Made by a program: the position numbers and the translations under genes. From assembly GCA_002422205.1 (NCBI GenBank), contig DITS01000030.1:50490-69574 (forward strand): a stretch of 19,085 nucleotides of DNA, in the 5' to 3' direction. The DNA is from Alphaproteobacteria bacterium UBA6178 (GTDB taxonomy: Bacteria > Pseudomonadota > Alphaproteobacteria > Rickettsiales > UBA3002). Of the stretch, positions 6,983-14,802 are shown piece after piece (the stretch's first letter is position 1; each line of letters starts with the position of its first letter). The notes beneath the pieces are model-generated. The model was not told the DNA's origin, did not search any database, and saw nothing but the letters and a program-made list of their open reading frames with translations.

Positions 6983-7771
6983 TCAAAAGCCTGTTTGCAT
7001 TAAAAGATAACAGCTGAGGCTAGTATCAGCGACATTATACTCGCTTACATCGGCGCTGGATAAATCAGTAACACATGATGCATTTGTACGAGTGGTACGA
7101 ATTTTTCCGTATCCGGGTCGGCCATCATCTAGCTTAGTATCGATATTCCACATTTCTTCTGCAGGAAGAATTGGAACCTCAGTAATATCGTTAGTCTCCT
7201 GTCCTCCCATAATATAAATATGCCCGTTATCTCCCTTCCAGTAAGGCCCGGTGCCATCACTATATCCACTGTAGTGTATGTAATAACCTATTGTGCTGCC
7301 TAGCTTGCTGCGTGGCATATTCGTTCCAACCAGCCCGTAACGAGTAGAAGGTGCAATGGGATTTGTAGTGGGAGCGCCTGAGTAACTCCCTTCGATTAAC
7401 CCCGCCGCAGCTAAATGCTGCCAGTAACGGAAATTTTCCATACTAACTATTGTAGAGTAAGCGATTAGACCATTACCGTTGCCGTTACATGTGGCTGCAT
7501 CCGTGCTTATAGTGTAAAAGCAATCAGCGCCGATGCCATCATTACCATCTGCAGCCGTCCAAAACTTTGTTGCATCTTTGAAGTCGCCTGGTAACGACCT
7601 GTACTTATCACGGAAACTCAGGGTGGCCGTTATAAAATTCTGATATTCACTAACGACTGAACGTAACTGTGCTGCACGAATTAATGATTGACCGGAGAGT
7701 ATACCGCCCGTCAACAGGCCTAATATGACCAGAACGATCGATAGTTCAACAAGGGAAAATCCATGGCGCAT
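6983..7771 (-). CDS. Prepilin-like protein (type IV pilin/pseudopilin signal), diverged paralogue
   Basis: 262-residue exported protein. The class III signal peptide is very short: MRHG, then F5 with the mature glutamate at residue 10, the site cut and methylated by prepilin peptidase in the family. The hydrophobic helix runs to about residue 28, followed by IRAAQLR. Downstream motifs shared with the two plus-strand paralogues are SFRDKYRSLPGDFKDATKFW, a YWQHLAAAGLIEGSY segment and KLDDGRPGYGKI at 213-224. A C-terminal cysteine pair (233, 254) has the same spacing as in the paralogues, and another pair is at 84 and 95. No ribosome binding site is visible before the ATG; a TATGAT lies eight bases upstream, so a leaderless message is possible. 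Likely a fibre subunit; the assembly genes are not in this window. Confidence 0.85.
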   Translation of the reverse strand: MRHGFSLVELSIVLVILGLLTGGILSGQSLIRAAQLRSVVSEYQNFITATLSFRDKYRSLPGDFKDATKFWTAADGNDGIGADCFYTISTDAATCNGNGNGLIAYSTIVSMENFRYWQHLAAAGLIEGSYSGAPTTNPIAPSTRYGLVGTNMPRSKLGSTIGYYIHYSGYSDGTGPYWKGDNGHIYIMGGQETNDITEVPILPAEEMWNIDTKLDDGRPGYGKIRTTRTNASCVTDLSSADVSEYNVADTSLSCYLLMQTGF

Positions 7772-7892
7772 ATATTGTAATCATAACAAAAAAAAATGCA
7801 GTTTCCTAGACAAATATGCCAGATTCATTACGTGAAATGCTTAATAAATACCTTGTAAAAAGATAAAAACGCTTAGTGTTTTTGCCCGAAGG

Positions 7893-7920
7893 GGATGCTG
7901 GGGTCACGGCCCAGCATGAC
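7893..7920. repeat. Palindromic repeat ATGCTGGG-CCCAGCAT
   Basis: Eight-base perfect stem (7895-7902 with 7910-7917), loop GTCACGG, followed by GAC. The rest of the gap 7772-8041 holds one more palindrome at 7998-8017 and no gene that I can support. Confidence 0.75.
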
Positions 7921-7997
7921 GGTGGCTGGTTTGTCATACTGGTGCTCGACAGCAGTATCTCTACCTGCCGATGAAGACTGTAATTAAGCAAGGCTGG

Positions 7998-8020
7998 ATT
8001 CCCGCTTTCGCGGGAATGAC
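7998..8020. repeat. Palindromic repeat ATTCCCGC-TTTC-GCGGGAAT, copy 3
   Basis: Identical stem-loop to the one at 4669-4688, again followed by GAC. It lies 21 bases beyond the stop codon of the 539-residue minus-strand gene and could double as a 3' stem-loop of its message. Confidence 0.85.
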
Positions 8021-8041
8021 AGGATGGTGATAGTCAGAGCT

Positions 8042-9661
8042 TTAATGCAAGGTGGGCGCGTGTGGCGCGTCGGGGGTGAGGCGGGCCTGGTGCTGGATGT
8101 CGCTTGTGTGGGTGTCAGGCGAGGGCACAGCGGGGCGGGTTACCTCGATTTCGCTTTGGGCGGCGCGCCATGGGTTTTGCTCCAGCTGAGCCAGCTTGTC
8201 GCGCACCGCGGCTTCGATTTCGCTGGCGGTGGATTTCATATCGGGCTGCAACTCCATAAAACCGGCGAATTTTTTGATGCGGTCCTCACGCTCGGCGGCA
8301 GGAATGCTGATGAAAATATTGGACGCCATGGTGTAGAGTTCTTCGAGATAGCCGTCTTCTTTGAGCATGCCGCGGCGGTCTTTGGGCGACATGCCATAGA
8401 GCCAGTTGGCGATGAGGTTGGGCACCGGCGTCCATTGGTCAAACTGGCGGCCCAGCTTGCGGTTGATTTGCTTTTTATCGAGCTCGGCAAAGCCCGCTTT
8501 GGCATCACGCAGCTCGGCAAAGGCTTCCATTTGCGCGGTGCCGCTGAGCCCGTGTATCGCGGCCTCGTCAGCCTGCAATTTGGCTTTGAAGCGCTCGCGC
8601 ACGCCGCCTTTGTCGAAATAGCGATTGAGATCGGGGCGTTCCATGAGAATGGCACCGGCGCCGACGAGGATATTATTGGCACTGGCGCCGATACCGGTGA
8701 TACGCAGCGGGCTTTGTTTGATCCAGTCGATAGGGTGATCGAGCGGGTTAATCTTTTTTTCCGGTGGGGTGTGGCCCTGCAAACGATCGAGGAATTGTTG
8801 CGATTTTTCTTCTTCGCTCAGGCCCGCTTGTTTGTCTTCGGGGATCAGCATACCGCCCCACATGCCGCTGGCCACGCATATCCCCGCCAGTACCTTGAAA
8901 TAATTGGGACGGGCGCTGGCAATCAATGGATTATGCGGGTTGATGCTTTTTTGGTTGAGGCCCGCGAGCGTGAGCTGCACGCCGCCCCAGCCTTGCAGGG
9001 TGTTGTTGATTTCGACCGGATGCTCGTAGAAAAACTGCAGGGCGCGATTGTAGAAATGATCGGATTTGCCTTTGAGTTTTTCGAGTGTTTGGGCGTGTTC
9101 GGGCGTGAGCTCATAGCCCTGCTCGCGGAAATAATCGCCCATTTTGCCATACATGGACTGCATTTGCTGCGCCGGATTGCGATTGCCAAACATCACCAGC
9201 ATGGCGCTGGTGGCGGACCAGACAAGGCCTTGCTGAATGCCGTTTTTGTCGCCGCGCACATAGCCGGAGCCAAACACCAGCCCGTCGGCCACCAGATAGG
9301 AAATGCCCGCCGCCACCATCGAATTATCGGTGACCCATTGTTTCAGACCGGCGACGCCACCGGGCTTATGTTTGGCGAGATCATGCCGGATGTGATCGGG
9401 CGGGTTGGGCAGCATTTTGGTGCGCTGTAAATCCTGCATTAATTCGGCATCGGTCTCAAACCCCTGCACGCGCAGGGCGGGGCGGCCCTCATGCGTGTCG
9501 GCAAAGGTTTGCAGGCCGAATGCCTGCAGGTTGCTGAGTAGCTCGTGATATTCTTCGCGGCGGCAATCGGGCGCGGCCTCAATGAAGGCATTGGGGTATT
9601 TGCGGCCATGCTCGACCACTACCCGCTTAATAGTGCCATTATTCCATTGATATTCCGTCAC
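8042..9661 (-). CDS. Protein of unknown function with several hydrophobic segments
   Basis: 539 residues; family not recognised. The N-terminal 110 residues are soluble and charged. Hydrophobic stretches follow at about 115-135, 144-160, 255-274 and 321-340, with a weaker one at 221-236. The first and last are rich in Gly, Ala and Ser rather than strongly apolar, so they may be membrane segments or helices that insert under some conditions. A charged helical region (345-500) follows, then a Pro/Thr/His-rich tail that is probably disordered. No N-terminal signal peptide is seen. The start is GTG at 9661 with GAGG four bases upstream; an ATG one base earlier is out of frame. The gene stands alone between a repeat-containing gap and tRNA-Arg. 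A secreted effector or an inner-membrane protein are both possible, and no evidence in this window chooses between them. Confidence 0.75.
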   Translation of the reverse strand: MTEYQWNNGTIKRVVVEHGRKYPNAFIEAAPDCRREEYHELLSNLQAFGLQTFADTHEGRPALRVQGFETDAELMQDLQRTKMLPNPPDHIRHDLAKHKPGGVAGLKQWVTDNSMVAAGISYLVADGLVFGSGYVRGDKNGIQQGLVWSATSAMLVMFGNRNPAQQMQSMYGKMGDYFREQGYELTPEHAQTLEKLKGKSDHFYNRALQFFYEHPVEINNTLQGWGGVQLTLAGLNQKSINPHNPLIASARPNYFKVLAGICVASGMWGGMLIPEDKQAGLSEEEKSQQFLDRLQGHTPPEKKINPLDHPIDWIKQSPLRITGIGASANNILVGAGAILMERPDLNRYFDKGGVRERFKAKLQADEAAIHGLSGTAQMEAFAELRDAKAGFAELDKKQINRKLGRQFDQWTPVPNLIANWLYGMSPKDRRGMLKEDGYLEELYTMASNIFISIPAAEREDRIKKFAGFMELQPDMKSTASEIEAAVRDKLAQLEQNPWRAAQSEIEVTRPAVPSPDTHTSDIQHQARLTPDAPHAPTLH

Positions 9662-9761
9662 ATTTCCTCGACTAAGCTTTGTCCACTTTTCAGTGTAACC
9701 TTCAATTGTTACAATATGATGTCGGTTTTCAGGTTATTTTTGTTTATTTACAGTGTGTTTT

Positions 9762-9776
9762 TGTGAATTGTTCACA
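9762..9776. promoter_or_regulatory. Inverted repeat TGTGAA-TTG-TTCACA, possible operator
   Basis: Perfect six-base arms with a three-base centre in the AT-rich gap between the minus-strand 539-residue gene and tRNA-Arg. It resembles a CRP/FNR-type site but has five rather than six bases between TGTGA and TCACA. A regulatory role is only a guess. Confidence 0.3.
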
Positions 9777-9808
9777 TGAGGTGCGGGGTGAGGTGCTGGC
9801 TTTTGCAC

Positions 9809-9838
9809 TTGGCAGGGGGCGGCGCGGTGGGCTAGGTT
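9809..9838 (+). promoter_or_regulatory. Weak promoter candidate for tRNA-Arg
   Basis: TTGGCA (9809-9814, five of six to the -35 consensus), 18 bases, then TAGGTT (9833-9838, three of six). The tRNA begins 20 bases downstream. Confidence 0.3.
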
Positions 9839-9857
9839 GCGTGCGTGTTTTTGATAC

Positions 9858-9934
9858 GTCCCCGTAGCTCAGCAGGATAGAGCGACAGATTCCTAATCTG
9901 TAGGCCGTTGGTTCGAATCCAATCGGGGACGCCA
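9858..9934 (+). tRNA. tRNA-Arg (anticodon CCT)
   Basis: A complete 77-base cloverleaf can be drawn. The acceptor stem is GTCCCCG paired with CGGGGAC and the D stem is GCTC/GAGC. The anticodon stem ACAGA/TCTGT encloses the loop TTCCTAA. The T stem GTTGG/CCAAT has the loop TTCGAAT. The anticodon CCT is at 9892-9894 and reads AGG arginine codons. The discriminator base is G and the CCA end is encoded (9932-9934). No integrase or duplicated 3' end was found beside it. Confidence 0.97.
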
Positions 9935-9975
9935 GAGTAATCTATTTTATACAGCCGTAATGGGATTCTCGCAGA

Positions 9976-10974
9976 CTAACGTACACGCCCATCGGTTATT
10001 TTTAAGGCACCACTAACCACGCTTCCAAGGACATTTTCTGATAATTTGTCAATTATGGTCTGCGCTTGTTGGTCGTTATCAGCCTGCACACTAATGCGTA
10101 TATGAGGCCGCATATATTCTCCCTGTGCATAGCCCGGAATTTGATAAATACTATTTTTAACCACAACCTGCTCCCCAGAATCTTCAAGAATATCACAAAT
10201 CTTAGTTGCGATCCCTTGCATGGCATACCATTTTTGATTTCCATCCAGTGCATCGAGCTTTCGCTCATCGACAAAAATCACGATTTCACATACATCTTCA
10301 TGCCCCCATTTGCGAATTTTCTCACCATTAGGTCCGGTGCGAATAGCAAGGAAGGTTTCATAATTAGGTGTGGATTGAGGGGACGTTTCTATTAATGTTT
10401 CTCCGGCAATTGGGGTCGATGGGGTATATTCCCCCCGTAAAATCATATCTATTTTTTCTGGGTCATAGGAATTGTTTTCACAGATATTCGCTAAGGTCGG
10501 AGCTATCTCAATTAGTTTTTTAATTACTGATTCTGATGCAAATTCAGGGTCCATATAGAGGGTGTTTCTATCATAGGCAATTGAATCATCGGGTCTAACT
10601 CTTCCACCTTTTTCGGTGGTAAAGGCACTGCCATCTGGATTAATTCCTAAGGGATAGCATAAATTTGCATCATGTTCTCTACCCTTCACTAATGGTTTAA
10701 TTTCTTTTATAATTTGCTTGCCAACATCGGTGTGATCATTCAGCCAGAGCAAGAACCCTTCATCCCATTTCGGCTTAAAACAAACCTTACCCGTAATTTC
10801 TGACAGAATCGCTCCTACCATTGCATGGGGGAGCTTTTGTTCATTGCCTTGAGATGTGGGTTTTACATAAGAGAATTGGCTTATTTGAGCTGATGGGGCG
10901 CTTGGAAGCCCTTCAGCTTGGGAGGGCGCTATCGTAATATCAGACGCTTTTGCGGGTGTAAGATCATTAGTCAT
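9976..10974 (-). CDS. Protein of unknown function, AT-richer than its neighbours
   Basis: 332 residues; family not recognised. Residues 1-50 are rich in Ser, Pro, Ala and Gln and are probably disordered. A globular part follows (about 50-170) with FKPKWDEGFLLWLND and a segment describing tyrosine- and asparagine-rich surface (CYPLGINPDGSAF). A low-complexity Thr/Pro linker at about 172-205 leads to a second domain (205-332) with alternating strands and helices (EDVCEIVIFVDERK, EYMRPHIRISVQADN). There is no signal peptide or membrane segment. The ATG at 10974 has an AGGAG ribosome binding site eight bases upstream. Base use is visibly more AT-rich than in flanking genes, and the gene abuts a tRNA, so horizontal acquisition is plausible. 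It could be an effector or a regulatory protein; nothing here proves either. Confidence 0.75.
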   Translation of the reverse strand: MTNDLTPAKASDITIAPSQAEGLPSAPSAQISQFSYVKPTSQGNEQKLPHAMVGAILSEITGKVCFKPKWDEGFLLWLNDHTDVGKQIIKEIKPLVKGREHDANLCYPLGINPDGSAFTTEKGGRVRPDDSIAYDRNTLYMDPEFASESVIKKLIEIAPTLANICENNSYDPEKIDMILRGEYTPSTPIAGETLIETSPQSTPNYETFLAIRTGPNGEKIRKWGHEDVCEIVIFVDERKLDALDGNQKWYAMQGIATKICDILEDSGEQVVVKNSIYQIPGYAQGEYMRPHIRISVQADNDQQAQTIIDKLSENVLGSVVSGALKITDGRVR

Positions 10975-11047
10975 TCATATTGCTCCTGTAGGGCCTCTAT
11001 TTTATTATTTAAATTACAGTAGGAGGGTTAAGTTTTTGTTAAGAGCT

Positions 11048-11083
11048 AAGAAGGCCGGACTCGTCATGCGAAGGGGTCACAGG
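11048..11083. repeat. Decayed copy of the CCCCGTC...GACGGGG palindrome
   Basis: GAAGGCCGGACTCGTCATGC followed by GAAGGGGTCACAGG differs at only a few positions from the intact right half at 4587-4620. The changes break both stem arms, so this is an inactive or ageing copy. Confidence 0.65.
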
Positions 11084-11108
11084 AATATGAGTGGTGTAGT
11101 GGGGAGGG

Positions 11109-11139
11109 GGAGGTCCTTCGCTTTGCTCAGGATGACGAA
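11109..11139. repeat. Dispersed repeat (TCCTTCGC...GGATGACG family), copy 4
   Basis: Reads AGGTCCTTCGCTTTGCTCAG followed by GATGACGAAG. It belongs to the family that forms the priA N-terminus. It ends only a few bases beyond the 3' end of the YaiI-type gene (minus strand). Confidence 0.75.
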
Positions 11140-11144
11140 GGTTC

Positions 11145-11591
11145 TTAACCCCGCTTAATCTTTTGTATTGCGGCATCTAGTGCTTGGAGGAATTGGGAGC
11201 GGTCGCGGGGGGTGAAGGTGGGGTTAGTGGTGGTGCCGCCGAGTTCGCGTAGGTGGGCACCGAGGGCGCGGCCTGCGATGGCGTTGCCGATATTATCGGC
11301 GGTGAAGGCTTTGCCCTGCGGGCTGATGACGGTGGCTTGATTGGCGAGGCAGCGGCCTGCCAGCAGGATATCGGCAGTAATGGCGATATCGCCCGCGCCG
11401 GCACGCTGCGCGATCCAGTCATCGGCGATGTCGGGACCGGATGCGACGATAATCAAATGAATATTGGGATTGGGGCTGGGGCGCAAGCCGCCATTGCTCA
11501 CCAGATAGACCTGCAGGCCATAACGCTCGGCGACGCGGATGATTTCGGCTTTGACCGGACAGGCATCGCCATCGACATAGATATCGAGCAT
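11145..11591 (-). CDS. yaiI: YaiI/YqxD family protein (UPF0178, DUF188)
   Basis: 148-residue cytoplasmic protein of the UPF0178 family, which has a PIN-like fold; its function is not established. The signature DGDACPVKAEI is at residues 7-17, with conserved acidic residues in GPDIADDWI and ITADILLAGRCL. GTTTNPTFTPRDRSQFLQALD at the C-terminus is also typical. Length is normal. It starts seven bases after the slyX stop codon with no clear ribosome binding site of its own, so it is probably translated by coupling as the last gene of the operon running from the cystathionine beta-synthase gene. Confidence 0.92.
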   Translation of the reverse strand: MLDIYVDGDACPVKAEIIRVAERYGLQVYLVSNGGLRPSPNPNIHLIIVASGPDIADDWIAQRAGAGDIAITADILLAGRCLANQATVISPQGKAFTADNIGNAIAGRALGAHLRELGGTTTNPTFTPRDRSQFLQALDAAIQKIKRG

Positions 11592-11598
11592 GGCGCGC

Positions 11599-11805
11599 TC
11601 AGTAATGCGGAGGTGGGGTTTCGTCTTGAGGGTCGCGCATGGTGCCGTCGCTGGCGGCGGCGCGCTGGCGGGCGGCGAGTAGCTGCAATTGCTGGCGCAA
11701 AATGGTGATTTCGCGCTGCTGCTTATAAAGCTCGTCGCTTAGATGCGTGATATCCTGCGCCTGATGGGCGACGGTTTCCTGCAATCGTGTGATGTCATCC
11801 TGCAT
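11599..11805 (-). CDS. slyX: SlyX family protein
   Basis: Small coiled-coil protein of 68 residues, the usual SlyX size. From MQDDITRLQETVAHQAQDI it shows the heptad pattern of the family (LSDELYKQQREITILRQQL), followed by a short Pro-rich tail. The function of SlyX is not known beyond its name, which comes from a phage lysis phenotype in E. coli. A longer in-frame reading begins at 11928, but the ATG at 11805 has AAGG five bases upstream and matches the family length, so it is chosen. It lies 31 bases after the RRM gene and seven before the YaiI-type gene. Confidence 0.85.
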   Translation of the reverse strand: MQDDITRLQETVAHQAQDITHLSDELYKQQREITILRQQLQLLAARQRAAASDGTMRDPQDETPPPHY

Positions 11806-11836
11806 GCGAGCCTTGTAGCAGTGATGGGGGCGTACA

Positions 11837-12091
11837 TCAAGCAGCGGGTTGATCCGCTGGTTTGACGCGGATTTTACTGCCGCCGATTTTTTTGCCATGC
11901 AGGGCGGTGATGGCGGCTTGCGCGGCATCGGCGTCGCGGAAGGTGACGAAGCCGAAGCCTTTGGACAGGCCGCTTTTAGGGTCCATCACCAAATCACAAG
12001 ACGCGATGGCACCATGCGGTTTGCACAGGGCAATCAGCTCCTGACGGGTGAAGCTTTTGGGGAGGTTGAGGACGCGCAGTTCCATACTCAT
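11837..12091 (-). CDS. RNA-binding protein with one RRM domain
   Basis: 84-residue single RNA recognition motif protein. The RNP2 strand is ELRVLNLP at 4-11 and RNP1 is KGFGFVTF at 44-51 with both aromatic residues present. This is the small bacterial RRM (Rbp) type, thought to bind single-stranded RNA; targets are unknown. The ATG at 12091 overlaps the upstream stop codon in an ATGA arrangement, so translation is coupled to the cystathionine gamma-lyase gene. An internal ATG two codons later is an alternative start. There is no glycine-rich tail, unlike cyanobacterial Rbp proteins. Confidence 0.92.
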   Translation of the reverse strand: MSMELRVLNLPKSFTRQELIALCKPHGAIASCDLVMDPKSGLSKGFGFVTFRDADAAQAAITALHGKKIGGSKIRVKPADQPAA

Positions 12092-13269
12092 GCCTTCAGT
12101 GCCGTGTCACAATCGGCGATTAAATCATCGAGGTCTTCGATGCCGACGGACAGGCGGATGAGGCCGTCATCGATGCCGATGGATTTTCGCACATCGGGCG
12201 GAATCGAGGCGTGGGTCATGATGGCGGGGTGCTCGATCAGGCTTTCGATGCCGCCGAGGCTTTCGGCGAGTGTAAACACCTGTACTTTGTTGAGCATGGC
12301 TTTGGCCGCTGGCTCGCCACCCTTTACGATAGCCGAGATCATGCCGCCGTAGCCGCCTTGCATTTGTGCATTCGCGAGGGCGTGTTGTGGGTGGCTGGGC
12401 AGGCCCGGATAGATGACGCGCTCGATGGCGGGGTGGGACTCGAGCCACTTTGCGAGGGCGAGGGCGTTTTCGTTATGGCGTTGCATGCGCAGGCCCAACG
12501 TTTTGAGGCCGCGATGGGCGAGGAAACTGTCGAATGGGCCTGCAATCGCGCCAACGGCATTCTGGATGAAACCGATTTGCTCGGCATGTTTGCCGTTTGC
12601 GACCACCATGCCGCCGATAATGTCGGAATGGCCATTGATGTATTTGGTGGCGGAATGCAACACGATGTCGATGCCGAATGCCAGCGGGCGCTGAATGGCG
12701 GGGGTGGCGAAGGTGTTGTCGGCGACGCTGATAAGCTTGTGCTTTCTTGCGAGTGTGGCGATGGCTTTTAAGTCTACCAATTTGAGCAGCGGGTTGGTGG
12801 GGGTTTCGACCCAGACCATTTGGGTGTTGGGCTGAATCGCCGCTTCGAGTGCTGAGGCGTCGGTGAGATCGACATAGGTGAAGGACAGATTGGCGGAGGC
12901 TTTGCGCACGCGTTCAAACAGGCGGTAGGTGCCGCCATACAAATCATTCATGGCGATGATGTGTGAACCGGCGGGCAGCAGCTCGAGCACAGCAGCAGCA
13001 GCGGCGAGGCCGGAGGCGAAAGCGAAGCCGGATTCGCCACCCTCGAGATTCGCTACCGCGCGCTCATAGGCGAAGCGGGTGGGGTTGTGGCTGCGCGCAT
13101 AATCAAAGCCCAAATGTTCACCCGGTGCGATTTGCGCATAGGTGGAGGTGGCGTATATGGGGGTGATGACGGCGCCGGTTGCCGGATCGAAATGCTGATC
13201 GGCATGGATAGCACGGGTGTTGAAATGCCAGTTATCATTGCGGCGGTTTTTGGGTTGGTTGTTGCTCAT
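12088..13269 (-). CDS. Cystathionine gamma-lyase / gamma-synthase family PLP enzyme
   Basis: 393-residue pyridoxal-phosphate enzyme of the Cys/Met metabolism family, a cytoplasmic tetramer in the family. The PLP lysine is K209 in HSATKYINGHSD, the cofactor nitrogen partner D184 is in SVADNTFATP, and Y57 and R59 of the next subunit are in FDYARSHNPTR. The C-terminus ESLGGIESLIEHP is also typical. It directly follows, with an ATGA overlap, a cystathionine beta-synthase gene, so cleavage of cystathionine to cysteine (reverse transsulfuration) is the likely reaction. Gamma-synthase (MetB) has nearly the same sequence and cannot be excluded. The start at 13269 is fixed by the overlap. Confidence 0.93.
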   Translation of the reverse strand: MSNNQPKNRRNDNWHFNTRAIHADQHFDPATGAVITPIYATSTYAQIAPGEHLGFDYARSHNPTRFAYERAVANLEGGESGFAFASGLAAAAAVLELLPAGSHIIAMNDLYGGTYRLFERVRKASANLSFTYVDLTDASALEAAIQPNTQMVWVETPTNPLLKLVDLKAIATLARKHKLISVADNTFATPAIQRPLAFGIDIVLHSATKYINGHSDIIGGMVVANGKHAEQIGFIQNAVGAIAGPFDSFLAHRGLKTLGLRMQRHNENALALAKWLESHPAIERVIYPGLPSHPQHALANAQMQGGYGGMISAIVKGGEPAAKAMLNKVQVFTLAESLGGIESLIEHPAIMTHASIPPDVRKSIGIDDGLIRLSVGIEDLDDLIADCDTALKA

Positions 13270-14630
13270 GCTTGTCCTGTTCGTTTGCGGAGATATTGCA
13301 GTAAATCGATGGGGGTGATGAGGCCCTGAAACTCGTCGCCATCCATCACAATCGCAACCATACCCGATTCGAAGATGGGGAGCAAATCGGTGTAGGGCTG
13401 GTGCATCTGAATGGTGGTCAGCTCTTGCACCATCGCGTTGGATACGGTGATGCTGAAGCCGGAGGGGTTGCCCTGAACGGCGAGCAGAATATCGGTTTCG
13501 TTGAGAATGCCGATGAGTTTGCCGCGCGCCATGACGGGCAGTTGCGACACATCATACATTTTCATTTTGCGGTAGGCGGCGGCGAGCGTGTCTTCGGGTT
13601 TAATGATGACCGCGCCTTTTTTGGTGTGGGGGCGCGAGATGAGATCACGCAGATCATTGCTTTGCTCGCGCAGCACTAAATTATGATCGTCGAGCCAATG
13701 TTCGTTATAGATTTTGGAGAGGTATTTATTGCCCGAATCGCACACCAATGAAACCACACGTTTGGGTGTGGTTTGCGCGCGGCAATAGCGCAAGGCGGCT
13801 GCCAGCAAGGTGCCGCTGGAGCTGCCGCACATGATGCCTTCGGATTTTAACAGCTCGCGCGCACAGGCGATGCTTTCGCTGTCCGAGATCGTGTAAGCGT
13901 GTGAGACCAGATCGAGGTCGCAGACATCGGGGATGAAATCTTCGCCGATGCCTTCGATCAGCCAGCTGCCCGGCTCGATCATGATGCCGTCATTGATGAG
14001 CGGGGCGAGAATGGAGCCTTTGGGATCGGCCAAAATCATTTCGACATTGGGGGCGTGTTTGCTGAAATAGCGGCCCATCCCGGTGAGGGTGCCGCCACTG
14101 CCCACTCCCACCACAACCGCGTCGATGCGGCCATCCATTTGTTGCAGGATTTCGGGGCCGGTGGATTGCTCATGCGTGAGCGGGTTATTGGGGTTGGTAA
14201 ACTGGCTGACATAGAAGCCGCCATTTTCGCGCGCGATGCGCTGCGCCATATCCTGATAATATTCGGGGTGGCCTTTGCCGACGTCGGAGCGGGTGAGGAT
14301 GACATCGGCACCCATGGCGCGTAAGTGAAATATTTTTTCCTGACTCATTTTGTCGGGGATGACGAGGGTGAGTTTGTAGCCCTTCTGGCTGGCCACCAGT
14401 GCAAGGCCAAGGCCGGTATTGCCTGCGGTGGCTTCGACCAGCATGCCGCCTGCTTTCAGCTCGCCGGATTGTTCTGCCGCTTCAATCATCGTAAGTGCGA
14501 TGCGGTCTTTGATCGAGCCGCCGGGATTCTGGCTTTCGAGTTTAAAAAATAATTCGCAAGGCCCGGTATCGAGATGCTGCGCTTTGACCATCGGGGTGTT
14601 GCCGATTAATGCTAAAATATTGTGCGGCAT
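13266..14630 (-). CDS. cbs: Cystathionine beta-synthase
   Basis: 454-residue PLP enzyme that joins serine and homocysteine into cystathionine. The catalytic domain spans about 1-315: PLP lysine K41 in NPGGSIKDRI, the substrate loop TAGNTG at 68-73, the phosphate loop GVGSGGT at 175-181 and S299 in VCDSGNKYLSKIYNEHW. That last block separates cystathionine beta-synthases from plain cysteine synthases. Two CBS domains follow at about 335-390 and 395-450 (DVSQLPVMARGKLIGILNETD; FQGLITPIDLLQYL), which bind regulatory nucleosides such as S-adenosylmethionine in some relatives. The N-terminal haem domain of animal enzymes is absent. The ATG at 14630 has AAGGA four bases upstream. First gene of a five-gene operon. 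Confidence 0.95.
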   Translation of the reverse strand: MPHNILALIGNTPMVKAQHLDTGPCELFFKLESQNPGGSIKDRIALTMIEAAEQSGELKAGGMLVEATAGNTGLGLALVASQKGYKLTLVIPDKMSQEKIFHLRAMGADVILTRSDVGKGHPEYYQDMAQRIARENGGFYVSQFTNPNNPLTHEQSTGPEILQQMDGRIDAVVVGVGSGGTLTGMGRYFSKHAPNVEMILADPKGSILAPLINDGIMIEPGSWLIEGIGEDFIPDVCDLDLVSHAYTISDSESIACARELLKSEGIMCGSSSGTLLAAALRYCRAQTTPKRVVSLVCDSGNKYLSKIYNEHWLDDHNLVLREQSNDLRDLISRPHTKKGAVIIKPEDTLAAAYRKMKMYDVSQLPVMARGKLIGILNETDILLAVQGNPSGFSITVSNAMVQELTTIQMHQPYTDLLPIFESGMVAIVMDGDEFQGLITPIDLLQYLRKRTGQA

Positions 14631-14802
14631 AGTATCCTTTTTTTTGTGCTTGTTCTGTCATAGACCATTTATACGCAGGATGCCAATTTTCTGTGCATAT
14701 ATCACAGCTTATGTGTGTGTTTTGCGCTGCAATATATTGTTTTGTTTTGATTCATAGGCGGCATCATTTGTGTTAAATGCCTGCAAAATGCTGCGCCGCA
14801 TA

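Noticed and set aside
7806..7991. 61-codon minus-strand open frame
   Set aside because: It runs through palindromic repeats, has no ribosome binding site and its protein has no sensible features.
8024..9430. Long open frame of 468 codons on the plus strand
   Set aside because: It lies opposite the 539-residue minus-strand gene, which has a good ribosome binding site and a better protein composition. The plus-strand frame has the His/Gly/Phe-rich look of an antisense shadow.
9858..10974. Integrated element at the tRNA-Arg 3' end
   Set aside because: No integrase and no second copy of the tRNA 3' end was found in the window. Only the AT-rich base use hints at transfer, so it is kept as a weak finding.
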